Part shown: piece by piece, positions 6,910 through 13,349 of the stretch
How the letters are laid out: each line of letters begins with the position of its first letter
How positions within the stretch are numbered: the stretch's first letter is position 1
DNA from: CAZNNH01 sp964574335
GTDB taxonomy: Bacteria; Acidobacteriota; Vicinamibacteria; Fen-336
Assembly (NCBI GenBank): GCA_964574335.1
Contig: CAZNNH010000146.1
Location: 1 to 15,771 of the forward strand
Direction of reading: 5' to 3'
DNA length: 15,771 nucleotides
Notes under the pieces: generated by a model
Databases searched by the model: none
What the model was told of the DNA's origin: nothing
The model's input: the letters and a program-made list of their open reading frames with translations, nothing else
Program-made: the position numbers and the translations under genes

Positions 6910-6977
6910 CGACGGTAGACTGTGGACCCGCGGCCGGACTCGTCCCAACCGGACGGCGTCCCGCTGGGCTTCGCTCA

Positions 6978-8078
6978 GTGAACGAATTGCGACCGACCGG
7001 AACTCGCCCCTCCAGAGGTATGCCGTGGCGGCTGGCCACCGGGGCCTACGCGCTCGCCTGGCTGGCCGTGCTCGGGGGGCTGGCCGGCGAGCTGCTGCTG
7101 GTGCTCCAGCGCCGAGTGGCGGCGGAGCGGGCGCACGGCTACGCCGAGAGCAACGTCTTCACCCAAAGCCAAGGGCTGGCCGAGGGCGCTACCCTGTGGC
7201 AGGACCGGGGCGTCCGGTATCGTCCCGGCGCCCGCCTGACCCTGGAGGTGGCCGGCACCACCTACGAGGTCGTGACCAACGCCCGCGGCTTCCGGACCCA
7301 GGAGTTCGAGGTCCCGAAGCCGGCCGGGCGGCTCCGGGTGGTGTGCGTGGGGGGCTCCACCACGGTCCAGGGGCGGACCAACCAGGAGACCTACCCGGCG
7401 ATCCTGGAGCAGCTCCTGCGCCTCGAGCTTCCAGACCAGGCGATCGAGGTCCTCAACCTCGGCATCAACGGCACCGGCACCGGCTACTGGCTCACGCGCC
7501 AGGAGGAGCTCTTCTCGTACCAGCCGGACCTGATCGTCCAGTACAACTTCGTCAACGACCTTTTCTGGGAGCTGCTGCCCGAGTACGGGGAGGCGCACCC
7601 ATGGAGGCGCCAGCTCGGCCGGAGCCTGCTGCTGTCCGCGTGGTTCCCCCTCGACGCAGAGGACCTCGATTCGGGCCTGCTGCGAACGGTGCGCCGCCAC
7701 CGCGCCCTCGCCCGCCAGGCGCGCCGCCGGGGCGTGGCCTACGTGGCCGGGACCTTTGCCGGTCCGGATCCGACCACCTGCTCGCCGGAGCTGCGCGCCT
7801 ACCTGGACCAGAACGTCGAGGCCTGGGGACAGCCGCTCGCCCTCCGCCGCTACCGTGACTACCACAGGGTGCTTGCCCGCTACGACACGCTGTTCGAGAA
7901 TGACGCTCGCGGCCGCCTCTTCCCCCTGGTGCTGGTCCACCGTCTCGTGTCGGACGGCCGCCTCTTCGTCGACCTGTGTCACATGTCGCCGGAAGGGATC
8001 GAGGCCCTCGCCCGAGCCTTCCTGCCCGCGGTCGCCGAAGCGCTCCGGGACGCCGGCCGAGCCAGGAGCGAAGGCTAA
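6978..8078 (+). CDS. membrane-anchored SGNH/GDSL-family hydrolase
   Basis: A 366-residue protein with one hydrophobic segment at about 18-43 that would anchor it in the membrane, facing outward. The SGNH blocks are in order: VVCVGGSTTVQG with nucleophile Ser127, NLGING with the oxyanion Gly/Asn at 162-164, QYNFVNDL with Asn193, and DLCHMSPEGIEALA with Asp332 and His335 of the DxxH block. Such enzymes add or remove acyl groups on polysaccharides, lipids or peptidoglycan. The start is uncertain. The GTG at 6978 lacks a clear ribosome binding site, while the ATG at 7020 (MPWRLATGAY) has AGAGG placed rather close and begins nearer the membrane segment. Its stop overlaps by four bases the stop of the convergent unknown gene. 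The substrate cannot be read from the sequence. Confidence 0.85.
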   Translation: MNELRPTGTRPSRGMPWRLATGAYALAWLAVLGGLAGELLLVLQRRVAAERAHGYAESNVFTQSQGLAEGATLWQDRGVRYRPGARLTLEVAGTTYEVVTNARGFRTQEFEVPKPAGRLRVVCVGGSTTVQGRTNQETYPAILEQLLRLELPDQAIEVLNLGINGTGTGYWLTRQEELFSYQPDLIVQYNFVNDLFWELLPEYGEAHPWRRQLGRSLLLSAWFPLDAEDLDSGLLRTVRRHRALARQARRRGVAYVAGTFAGPDPTTCSPELRAYLDQNVEAWGQPLALRRYRDYHRVLARYDTLFENDARGRLFPLVLVHRLVSDGRLFVDLCHMSPEGIEALARAFLPAVAEALRDAGRARSEG

Positions 8079-8500
8079 CCGAGCGACGACGGACGGTCGG
8101 GGTCGGCCCTCACGAGACCTGCGAGGTCGACGAAGACGGCCTCCCGGCTGCCGGTGCCGATCTGGATCTCCCAGTCGCCCTTGGCGCCCCGGACCACCGA
8201 GCCGAACAGCTTGCGCCTCCGCCGCTCGTCGAACTTCTCCCAGAAGACCCAACCGAAGTCGGCAACGCCCTCAAGGACCCGGAAAGCGGGGACGCGCTGG
8301 TCCGGATCCAGCGGCACGTCCGCCACCCGCCGCTCCTCGAAGCCCTCGGCGCGCAGGGCCTCGAGGAAGAGCCGGGTGTGGTCCTGGCCGTCGTGGTGGA
8401 GCGCATGGCGCCCGCGGCGGACGCCGCGACCGGCGGCCAGGTCCCGGAAGGCGGCCCGGACCTCCGTCTCCGAGGTCGGGTCGGGAAGCTCCACGTCCAC
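8075..8500 (-). CDS. protein of unknown function, last gene of the divIVA-yggU-hutI unit
   Basis: A 141-residue product from a GTG start six bases after the hutI stop. The composition is normal for a coding frame in this genome (Ala, Leu, Val, Asp and Glu-rich), unlike the Arg/Ser- or Pro-rich overlapping frames. There is no signal peptide or membrane segment. The visible blocks are LAAGRGVRRGRHALHHDG, RLFLEALRAEGFEERRV, ADFGWVFWEKFDERRRRKLFG and GDWEIQIGTGSREAVFVDL. The middle looks helical and basic; the end looks like beta strands. I do not recognise a family and assign no function. The tight spacing suggests co-expression with hutI. Its 3' end overlaps the SGNH hydrolase stop by four bases. 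Confidence 0.55.
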   Translation of the reverse strand: MDVELPDPTSETEVRAAFRDLAAGRGVRRGRHALHHDGQDHTRLFLEALRAEGFEERRVADVPLDPDQRVPAFRVLEGVADFGWVFWEKFDERRRRKLFGSVVRGAKGDWEIQIGTGSREAVFVDLAGLVRADPDRPSSLG

Positions 8501-8506
8501 CGGGCG

Positions 8507-9787
8507 CTACCCGTCCTGGTCCTGCCGCACGCCGTCGCGCACCAGCAGCCGGCCCGCCTTGACCACGTGGCGCACCGAGCGGACGCCGACCCGGACGAGA
8601 TCCAGCAGGCGCGGCGAGCGGAGCACCACGAAGTCGGCGCTCTTGCCCGGCTCCAGGCTGCCCACCTCCTCGGCCAGGCCGAGGGAGTAGGCGGGGTGGA
8701 TGGTGGCCGCCACCAGCGCCTCCTGGAGCGACAGCCCCATGCCGAAGCAGGCCTGGGTCATGGCGAAGGGCATCGAGGGCGACAGGCCGCCACCCGGGTT
8801 GGCGTCGGTGGCGATGGCCACCGGGGCGCCGGCGTCGACCAAGGCCCGGGCCGGCGCCAGACGGTCGAGGCGGAGGTAGAAGCTGGCCGAGGGGAGCAGC
8901 GTGGCGACGCAGGAGGCCTTGGCCAGGGCCTTCATCCCGGCCTCGGAGACGAAGCCGAGGTGGTCGGCGGAGCGGGCCCCGAGCTCGGCCGCCAGCTCGG
9001 CGCCCCCGGTCCAGGCCAGCTCGTCGGCGTGGATCCGCAACGCCATCCCGTGGTCGCGGGCCGCCTCCAGGACACGGCGGCTCTCGTCGACGCTGAAGAC
9101 GCCGGCCTCGCAGAAGACGTCGCAGAAGCGGGCCAGACCGCGCGAGGCCACCTCGGGGATCATCTCGGTGACCACCCGGTCCAAGTAGCCCTTCCGGTCG
9201 TGACGCCAGTCCAGGGGGACCTCGTGGGCGCCCAGAAAGGTCGGGACGACGGTCAGCGGGTGACCGGCGGCCACGGCGCGGATCGCCTCGAGGGACCGGA
9301 TCTCGGCCGCCGTCTCGAGACCGTAGCCGCTCTTGACCTCGACGGTGGTGGTCCCGCACAGCAGCAGCTCGTCGAGGCGCGCCCGCAGCCCCTGCTCCAG
9401 GTCCGCCTGCGAGGCGGCCCGGGTGGCAACCACGGTGCGCACGATCCCGCCCCCGGCGGCGGCGATCTCGGCGTAGCTGGCCCCGGCCAGCCGGCGCTCG
9501 ATCTCGTCGTCGCGCTGGCCGGCGTAGACGAGGTGGGTGTGGGGGTCGACCAGGCCCGGGATCACCGCCGCTCCCTCGGCATCCAGCCTCCGGGTCTTCG
9601 GCGTCAGGCGCACGCTCGCCGCCAGCTCCCGGGCCGGTCCGGCGAAGAGCACCCGGCCCGAGGCCACCGCCAGCGCCGCGTCCTCGACCAGGCCGATCTG
9701 TCGATGGCCGTCTCCCCGGCGCGGCACCGGGCCGGCCAGCGTGGCCAGGCGGGAGATGTTCTCGACCAGCAGATCGGCGTCGTTCAT
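8507..9787 (-). CDS. hutI: imidazolonepropionase
   Basis: A 426-residue amidohydrolase that opens the ring of 4-imidazolone-5-propanoate to N-formimino-L-glutamate, the third step of histidine breakdown. The metal site is visible: PGLVDPHTHLVYAG with H83 and H85, H253 in RIHADE (with E256), H276 in SADHLGF, and D328 in IATDANPGG. The early beta-sandwich part (ALAVASGRVLFAGP) and the closing EPGKSADFVVL segment are typical of the family, and the length is normal (about 400-425). The start ATG overlaps the yggU stop (ATGA), so it is translationally coupled. No hutH, hutU, hutG or formiminotransferase gene is in this window, so the rest of the pathway must lie elsewhere if it exists. Confidence 0.95.
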   Translation of the reverse strand: MNDADLLVENISRLATLAGPVPRRGDGHRQIGLVEDAALAVASGRVLFAGPARELAASVRLTPKTRRLDAEGAAVIPGLVDPHTHLVYAGQRDDEIERRLAGASYAEIAAAGGGIVRTVVATRAASQADLEQGLRARLDELLLCGTTTVEVKSGYGLETAAEIRSLEAIRAVAAGHPLTVVPTFLGAHEVPLDWRHDRKGYLDRVVTEMIPEVASRGLARFCDVFCEAGVFSVDESRRVLEAARDHGMALRIHADELAWTGGAELAAELGARSADHLGFVSEAGMKALAKASCVATLLPSASFYLRLDRLAPARALVDAGAPVAIATDANPGGGLSPSMPFAMTQACFGMGLSLQEALVAATIHPAYSLGLAEEVGSLEPGKSADFVVLRSPRLLDLVRVGVRSVRHVVKAGRLLVRDGVRQDQDG

Positions 9788-10077
9788 GGCTGTTGAAGGC
9801 GCGCCAGCAGATCGGCGCGGGCCAGACCCTCGATCCGGACCAGCTTCTGGCGACCGCTCTGCCCCTGCAGCAACGAGAGCCGGGACGCCGGCACCTTCAG
9901 GGTGCGGGCCAGCAGCCGGATCACGGCGGCGTTGGCCTGGCCCTCGGCGGGCGGCGCCTTGACCCGGACCAGCAGGGCGCCGTCGCGCTCGCCGGCCAGG
10001 CCTTCGCGCCCGGACCGCGGCTGGACCCGGAGACGGAGCGTCACGCCGTGGTCGGACTCGCGAACCTCCAGGCTCAG
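9784..10077 (-). CDS. YggU-family (DUF167) protein
   Basis: A small cytosolic protein of about 97 residues with the complete DUF167 core: LRLRVQPRSGREGLAG, LLVRVKAPPAEGQANAAVIRLLARTLKVP and LLQGQSGRQKLVRIEG. The family function is unknown. The start is odd. Only CTG codons at 10077 and 10071, and a GTG at 10044, are possible; no ATG, GTG or TTG exists further upstream in this frame for a long way. CTG at 10077 overlaps the stop of the divIVA-like gene (CTGA), the same geometry as the ATGA junction with hutI at the other end, and gives the usual family N-terminus (LEVRES before the first strand). Starting at GTG 10044 would remove 11 residues, including the first part of the domain. Confidence 0.85.
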   Translation of the reverse strand: MSLEVRESDHGVTLRLRVQPRSGREGLAGERDGALLVRVKAPPAEGQANAAVIRLLARTLKVPASRLSLLQGQSGRQKLVRIEGLARADLLARLQQP

Positions 10078-10574
10078 GCCCCGGTCTCCTCGCGGCGCTT
10101 GAGGATGCGCAGGTTGTCGGCCAGCTCGGCTTCTTCCTGCAGGTCCAGCACCTGGGTGAGGCGGTTGATCAGGCCCCGGATGTCGCCGCGCAGGGCGGAG
10201 CGCTGGGCGCGCAGGTCCATGAGGTCGCGCTCGAGGCTGCCGGCCCGCTTCTGGGCCAGCTCGAGCAGGTGATCGGCCTGCAGCTCGGCCTGCTTGGTGA
10301 TGACGGTGGCCTCCTTGCGGGCCGTCTCGCGGATCTCCTCCGAGACGCGCTGGGCGGTCAGCAGGGTGTTCTTCAGGATCACCTCGCGCTGCCGGTGCTC
10401 CTCGAGGATGTCGCTCAGCCGGCTGAACTCCTGCTGCAGCTCGGAGTGCTCGCGCTGCAGGTCCTGCAGCTCCTCGGCCACGATGTTGAGGTAGGTGCGG
10501 ACCTCGTCCGGGTCGAACCCCCGCAACCGGCGCTTGAACCCCTGCCGCTGGATGTCCATCGGGGAGATCTTCAT
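10074..10574 (-). CDS. DivIVA-domain coiled-coil protein
   Basis: A 166-residue protein from the ATG at 10574 with GGGAGG upstream. The N-terminus MKISPMDIQRQGFKRRLRGFDPDEVRTYLN is the DivIVA signature: the PMDIQ start, then the KRRLRGFDPDEV turn, which in Bacillus subtilis DivIVA contacts curved membranes. From about residue 30 to the end it is almost continuous coiled coil (VAEELQDLQREHSELQQEFSRL, then KEATVITKQAELQADHLLELAQ). DivIVA proteins mark cell poles and septa; in Gram-negative-type lineages their roles are poorly known. The same strand then carries yggU, a pairing often seen near cell-division genes, and then hutI, which is unexpected. A longer reading frame runs upstream without a stop, but it crosses the intergenic region and the opposite-strand gene and is not real. 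Confidence 0.9.
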   Translation of the reverse strand: MKISPMDIQRQGFKRRLRGFDPDEVRTYLNIVAEELQDLQREHSELQQEFSRLSDILEEHRQREVILKNTLLTAQRVSEEIRETARKEATVITKQAELQADHLLELAQKRAGSLERDLMDLRAQRSALRGDIRGLINRLTQVLDLQEEAELADNLRILKRREETGA

Positions 10575-10601
10575 GCCGCCTCCCTGCCTTTCGGTCCCTC
10601 C

Positions 10602-10630
10602 ATCGTGGCACGGCCTGTCAAGGGTCTCAA
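10602..10630 (-). promoter_or_regulatory. possible promoter of the divIVA-like operon
   Basis: On the minus strand TTGAGA (10630 to 10625) and CACGAT (10607 to 10602) are 17 bases apart, about 30 bases before the ATG at 10574. A perfect TTGACA also occurs at 10621 to 10616, but nothing like a -10 lies at the right distance after it. The match is weak and could be chance. Confidence 0.3.
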
Positions 10631-10641
10631 CACCGGCTTGG

Positions 10642-10681
10642 GCTCGACCGCTTGCGCGAATCGCTCGACCATCTGGTCGAG
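10642..10681. promoter_or_regulatory. palindrome plus half-site: candidate operator in the divergent intergenic region
   Basis: CTCGACCA (10664-10671) and TGGTCGAG (10674-10681) form a perfect 8+8 inverted repeat around TC. The half-site GCTCGACC occurs again in direct orientation at 10642-10649, exactly 21 bases (two helical turns) from 10663-10670. The region separates the divIVA-like operon (start 10574) from the DUF2202 gene (start 10857). Three half-sites on one DNA face suggest a binding site for a dimeric regulator. The rest of 10575-10856 shows no gene I can support. Confidence 0.4.
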
Positions 10682-10856
10682 ACCGGCGGTGGTGCGGCCC
10701 CAGTGGCCATCCCATCATCTCTCTGCAGGCCTGTTGGTTCCGTGAATCGGGTCCCGGCCCGTAAGCTGGCCCGTGTCTTGCTACCTGGAACAATGGGCCG
10801 GAGAGCACCCGGCCCCGGCCCGGAAGGGCCGATCGGCAAGACAGGAGGACGACGAC

Positions 10857-11546
10857 ATGCGGAGCCCCACTCGGCCGTTGCTGATGTTCACGCTCGGTGC
10901 CGCTCTGGCCTGGGCCGGCTGCGCCGGCACGACCGGCGAGTCGCCCGTGGCCCCCACCGTGGCCGCGGTGGCCGACGAGGCGGGCCTGGTGTCCACGCTG
11001 GGCCACGGTCCCGGCAGCCCGGCGACGCCGGGCACCGGCACGTGCACGGGTCCGGCCGGCTGCACCGGTGACGGTCCGGGACCCGGCCACGTCAACGGCC
11101 CCGGCAGCGGCCTGTGCGGCGACGCCTGCACTGGAGCGGTGGGACCGGATCCCCAGGACATCGAGGAGATGCTGGACCTGGCGCTCCAGGAGGAGTACGA
11201 GGCGGAGATGCTGTACCGGAGCGTGCTCGAGGACTACGGAGCGGGGACGCTGCCGTTCGCCACGATCGCCGAGTCCGAGGCCCACCACGTGGCGGCGCTT
11301 CAACTGCTGCTGACCCGGCGCCAGCTCACGCCGCCGGCCAGCGCCTGGGCGCCGTCGGACTTCCCGCCCTTCGCCACCCTGGCCGCGGCATGCGCCGCCG
11401 GGGTCGACGCCGAGATCGCGGACGCAGCCTTCTACTCCCCTTACCTCGGCCGCGACGACCTGCCCCTCGATGTCGCCACCGTCTTCGCCAACCTGCAGGC
11501 GGCGTCGCTCCAGAACCACCTGCCGGCCTTCGAGCGCTGCCGGTAG
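10857..11546 (+). CDS. exported DUF2202 ferritin-like protein with Cys-rich linker
   Basis: A 229-residue protein from the ATG at 10857 with AGGAGG nine bases upstream; an in-frame ATG at 10773 lacks this. The N-terminus is a signal peptide (PLLMFTLGAALAWAGCAG); C22 could be lipidated, but Trp at -3 is not a usual lipobox. Residues 45-97 form a Gly/Pro/Thr-rich linker with four cysteines (C63, C69, C87, C91) in TCTGPAGCTGDG and GLCGDACTG. The DUF2202 domain starts at about 98: IEEMLDLALQEEYEAEMLY supplies Glu ligands, and IAESEAHHVAALQLLL has the E-x-x-H pair E141/H144, as in ferritin-like two-helix metal sites. The end is ANLQAASLQNHLPAFERC. It probably binds iron or another metal in the periplasm. 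Fourteen bases separate it from the DUF4405 membrane gene, so they are likely co-transcribed. Confidence 0.87.
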   Translation: MRSPTRPLLMFTLGAALAWAGCAGTTGESPVAPTVAAVADEAGLVSTLGHGPGSPATPGTGTCTGPAGCTGDGPGPGHVNGPGSGLCGDACTGAVGPDPQDIEEMLDLALQEEYEAEMLYRSVLEDYGAGTLPFATIAESEAHHVAALQLLLTRRQLTPPASAWAPSDFPPFATLAAACAAGVDAEIADAAFYSPYLGRDDLPLDVATVFANLQAASLQNHLPAFERCR

Positions 11547-11560
11547 GGGGCTCTGGAACG

Positions 11561-12388
11561 ATGGCTCGACCCGAAGCCGGTCGTTTCCGCTGGCGAGCGT
11601 TCGTCACCCTCTACGTGACCCTCTCCTTCCTGCTGCTGGCGGTGTCGGGCATCGTTCTCTACCTCGCCCCGCACGGCCGGGTGGCGTACTGGACGCACTG
11701 GACGCTCGGCGGCCTCGGTCGGGAGAGCTGGCAGGCCCTCCACACGGTGCTGGCGCTCTTGTTCGTGCTGGCGGGGGCCGTGCACCTCTACTTCAACTGG
11801 AGGGTGCTGTGGTCGTACCTGCGCTCGCGGCTGGCCACGGGCGTGCACCTGAAGCGTGAGGTCACGCTGGCTCTGGCGGCGACGGTTGCGGTGGCCGCCC
11901 TGACGCTCTCGGACCTCCCGCCGTTTTCCTCCTTGATGGAGCTGGGCGAGCGAGCCAAGGGTTCCTGGTCGATCTCGGGAGGCGAGCCGCCAGTCCCCCA
12001 CGCGGAGCTGCTCCCGCTCGAGCGCCTGGCCGCCACCACGCAGGTCCCGCTCGACCGCCTGCTCGCCGACCTCGAGGCGGCGGGCTTCGAGGGCGTCTCG
12101 CCGAGGACCACCCTGGCCGCCCTCGCCGAGGCCAGCGGCCGGACGCCCGATGAGATCTGGTCGAGGCTCCAGGGGTCGCGTGAGGTCAAGGACGTCCCCG
12201 CCGGCGGCGGTTACGGTACCCAGACCGTCCGCGAGGTCTGCGCCCAGCTCGACGTCGACCTGAAGCTGGGCCTGGAGCGGTTGAGGGCCCGGGGAATCGA
12301 GGCGGACGCGGACTCCCCCATGAAGACGCTCGCCCGGAGACACGGCAAGCGCCCCCACGACCTGGTGGAGATCCTGGCCGGGGCCTGA
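11561..12388 (+). CDS. DUF4405 cytochrome-b-like membrane protein with repeated helical C-terminal domain
   Basis: A 275-residue protein with three membrane helices at about 14-36 (FVTLYVTLSFLLLAVSGIVLYL), 57-80 (WQALHTVLALLFVLAGAVHLYF) and 100-118. H61 and H75 on the second helix, with H38 and H46 near the first, could ligate heme as in cytochrome b561-like proteins; this is inference. The soluble tail from about 145 holds two related units of about 55 residues. One has PLERLAATTQVPLDRLLADLEAAGFEGVSPRTTLAALAEA ending TPDEIWSRL. The other has TVREVCAQLDVDLKLGLERLRARGIEADADSPMKTLARRH ending RPHDLVEIL. Each looks like a helix-turn-helix 'name the organism, threshold a second helix' type SAM-like repeat seen after DUF4405. 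The start ATG has only a weak GGAACG before it, 14 bases after the DUF2202 stop. It may pass electrons to its metal-binding neighbour. Confidence 0.85.
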   Translation: MARPEAGRFRWRAFVTLYVTLSFLLLAVSGIVLYLAPHGRVAYWTHWTLGGLGRESWQALHTVLALLFVLAGAVHLYFNWRVLWSYLRSRLATGVHLKREVTLALAATVAVAALTLSDLPPFSSLMELGERAKGSWSISGGEPPVPHAELLPLERLAATTQVPLDRLLADLEAAGFEGVSPRTTLAALAEASGRTPDEIWSRLQGSREVKDVPAGGGYGTQTVREVCAQLDVDLKLGLERLRARGIEADADSPMKTLARRHGKRPHDLVEILAGA

Positions 12389-12444
12389 GCCTGGCGCGTG
12401 GTAGTCTGCTCCCCGGGCCGCGGGCAAGGCGGCCGGGAGGAGCG

Positions 12445-13338
12445 TTGGGCAGACGGGGCAACGGTGAGGGGGTGCTCGGTGTTACGCGCTCTCGCTGCGA
12501 TCGGTTCGGGACCGCTCTGGCACTGGTGGCTCTCGGCGGCGCTGCCCCGCTCGGCGCCACGTCCGCGCAGGAGGTCCAGGACCGGGTGGCGGCGGACGTT
12601 GCCAGCGGCCTCCCGATCGTCGTTCACGTCGTGGTCGCGCTGTGCGACAACGAGCACCAGGGCATCGTGCCCGTCCCCCGCCACCTGGGCAACGGGCAGG
12701 ACCCGGCGTCGAACCTCTACTGGGGCGCCCTCTACGGCGTCCGCACCCATCTGGCGCGCTCGCAGGGATGGACGACGGTGTCCATTGGTGGAGCGACCGG
12801 TCCGGAGGTCCTCGACCGAATCGTCCTGAAGAGACGGGTTCGGCGGGGCACGCAGCCCGCCACCGTCTATCTGGTCGCGGACGCCTGGGACGGGGCGCTC
12901 ATCCGCAAGGCCATCTCCCGCTTCCTCGACATGGCGGCCGCTCGAGGCCGGGAAGCCGTGGTCGCGGATTCGCTGACACTGGGGGTGGGGGGCGAGGCCC
13001 ATCTCGTGGCGTACGTGGGCCACGACGGGCTGATGGACTTCGACGTACCCGCGCCACGAGAGGACCCTGCGGCCGCCCCTCGGGACGCCGTCGTCCTGGC
13101 CTGCGCCAGCAAGCCCTACTTCCTGGACAAGCTCCGCACCGCCGGCGCTCACCCTCTGTTGCTCACGACCGGGCTCATGGCACCGGAGGCGTACACGCTG
13201 GACGCGGTCGTCACTGCCTGGGCGGCCGGCGAGACACCCGCCGGAATCCGGGACCGGGCCGCCCGTGCGTACGATCGGTACCAGAAGTGCGGTGTGGCTG
13301 CGGCGCGCCGCCTCTTCTGGTTGTCGGAATCGGAGTAG
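12445..13338 (+). CDS. exported protein of unknown family, possible caspase/CHAT-like fold
   Basis: A 297-residue product from a TTG start; GGGAGGAG ends a few bases upstream. A GTG at 12472 is an alternative. The signal peptide reaches about residue 41 (RFGTALALVALGGAAPLGATSAQ). The mature part is an alternating alpha/beta protein: LPIVVHVVVALCDNEHQGIVPVP, GNGQDPASNLYWGALYGVRT, TVYLVADAWDGALIRKAISRFL, HLVAYVGHDGLMDFDVP, DAVVLACASKPYF and HPLLLTTGLMAPEAYTLDAVVTAW. H193 in YVGHDG and C220 in VVLACAS each end a hydrophobic strand, and a third strand (HPLLLTT) follows, an order like the His-Cys dyad and following strand of caspase-fold peptidases. This is a resemblance read by eye; I know no named domain for it. 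It follows the DUF4405 gene by 56 bases and may share its transcript. Confidence 0.7.
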   Translation: MGRRGNGEGVLGVTRSRCDRFGTALALVALGGAAPLGATSAQEVQDRVAADVASGLPIVVHVVVALCDNEHQGIVPVPRHLGNGQDPASNLYWGALYGVRTHLARSQGWTTVSIGGATGPEVLDRIVLKRRVRRGTQPATVYLVADAWDGALIRKAISRFLDMAAARGREAVVADSLTLGVGGEAHLVAYVGHDGLMDFDVPAPREDPAAAPRDAVVLACASKPYFLDKLRTAGAHPLLLTTGLMAPEAYTLDAVVTAWAAGETPAGIRDRAARAYDRYQKCGVAAARRLFWLSESE

Positions 13339-13349
13339 GCTCCCTACTC
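13333..13349. terminator. perfect hairpin covering both stop codons of a convergent pair
   Basis: GAGTAGG (13333-13339) and CCTACTC (13343-13349) form a perfect seven-pair stem around CTC. The + stop TAG (13336-13338) and the - stop (CTA, 13344-13346) lie inside the two arms. Only five bases separate the genes. On the + strand CTCCCCTTGT follows, without a clean T-run. A two-way terminator or 3'-end stabiliser is plausible. Confidence 0.4.

Noticed and set aside
8690..9787. Regular GC-rich repeats suspected within hutI
   Set aside because: They reflect codon bias (GCC, CTG, GAG) in a normal coding sequence, not a tandem repeat.
7976..9796. A 606-codon open frame on the + strand opposite hutI
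   Set aside because: Composition is Gly/His/Val/Gln-rich with no motif; hutI is unambiguous on the minus strand and the frame also crosses three gene boundaries.
10078..10611. N-terminal extension of the yggU frame to an ATG near 10611
   Set aside because: The added 178 residues are a Pro/Arg/Gly/His-rich shadow of the DivIVA-like gene; only the last 97 residues belong to DUF167.
10575..11519. Extension of the divIVA-like frame far upstream on the minus strand
   Set aside because: It has no domain, runs through the divergent promoter region and opposite DUF2202, and the ATG at 10574 has a good ribosome binding site and the exact family N-terminus.
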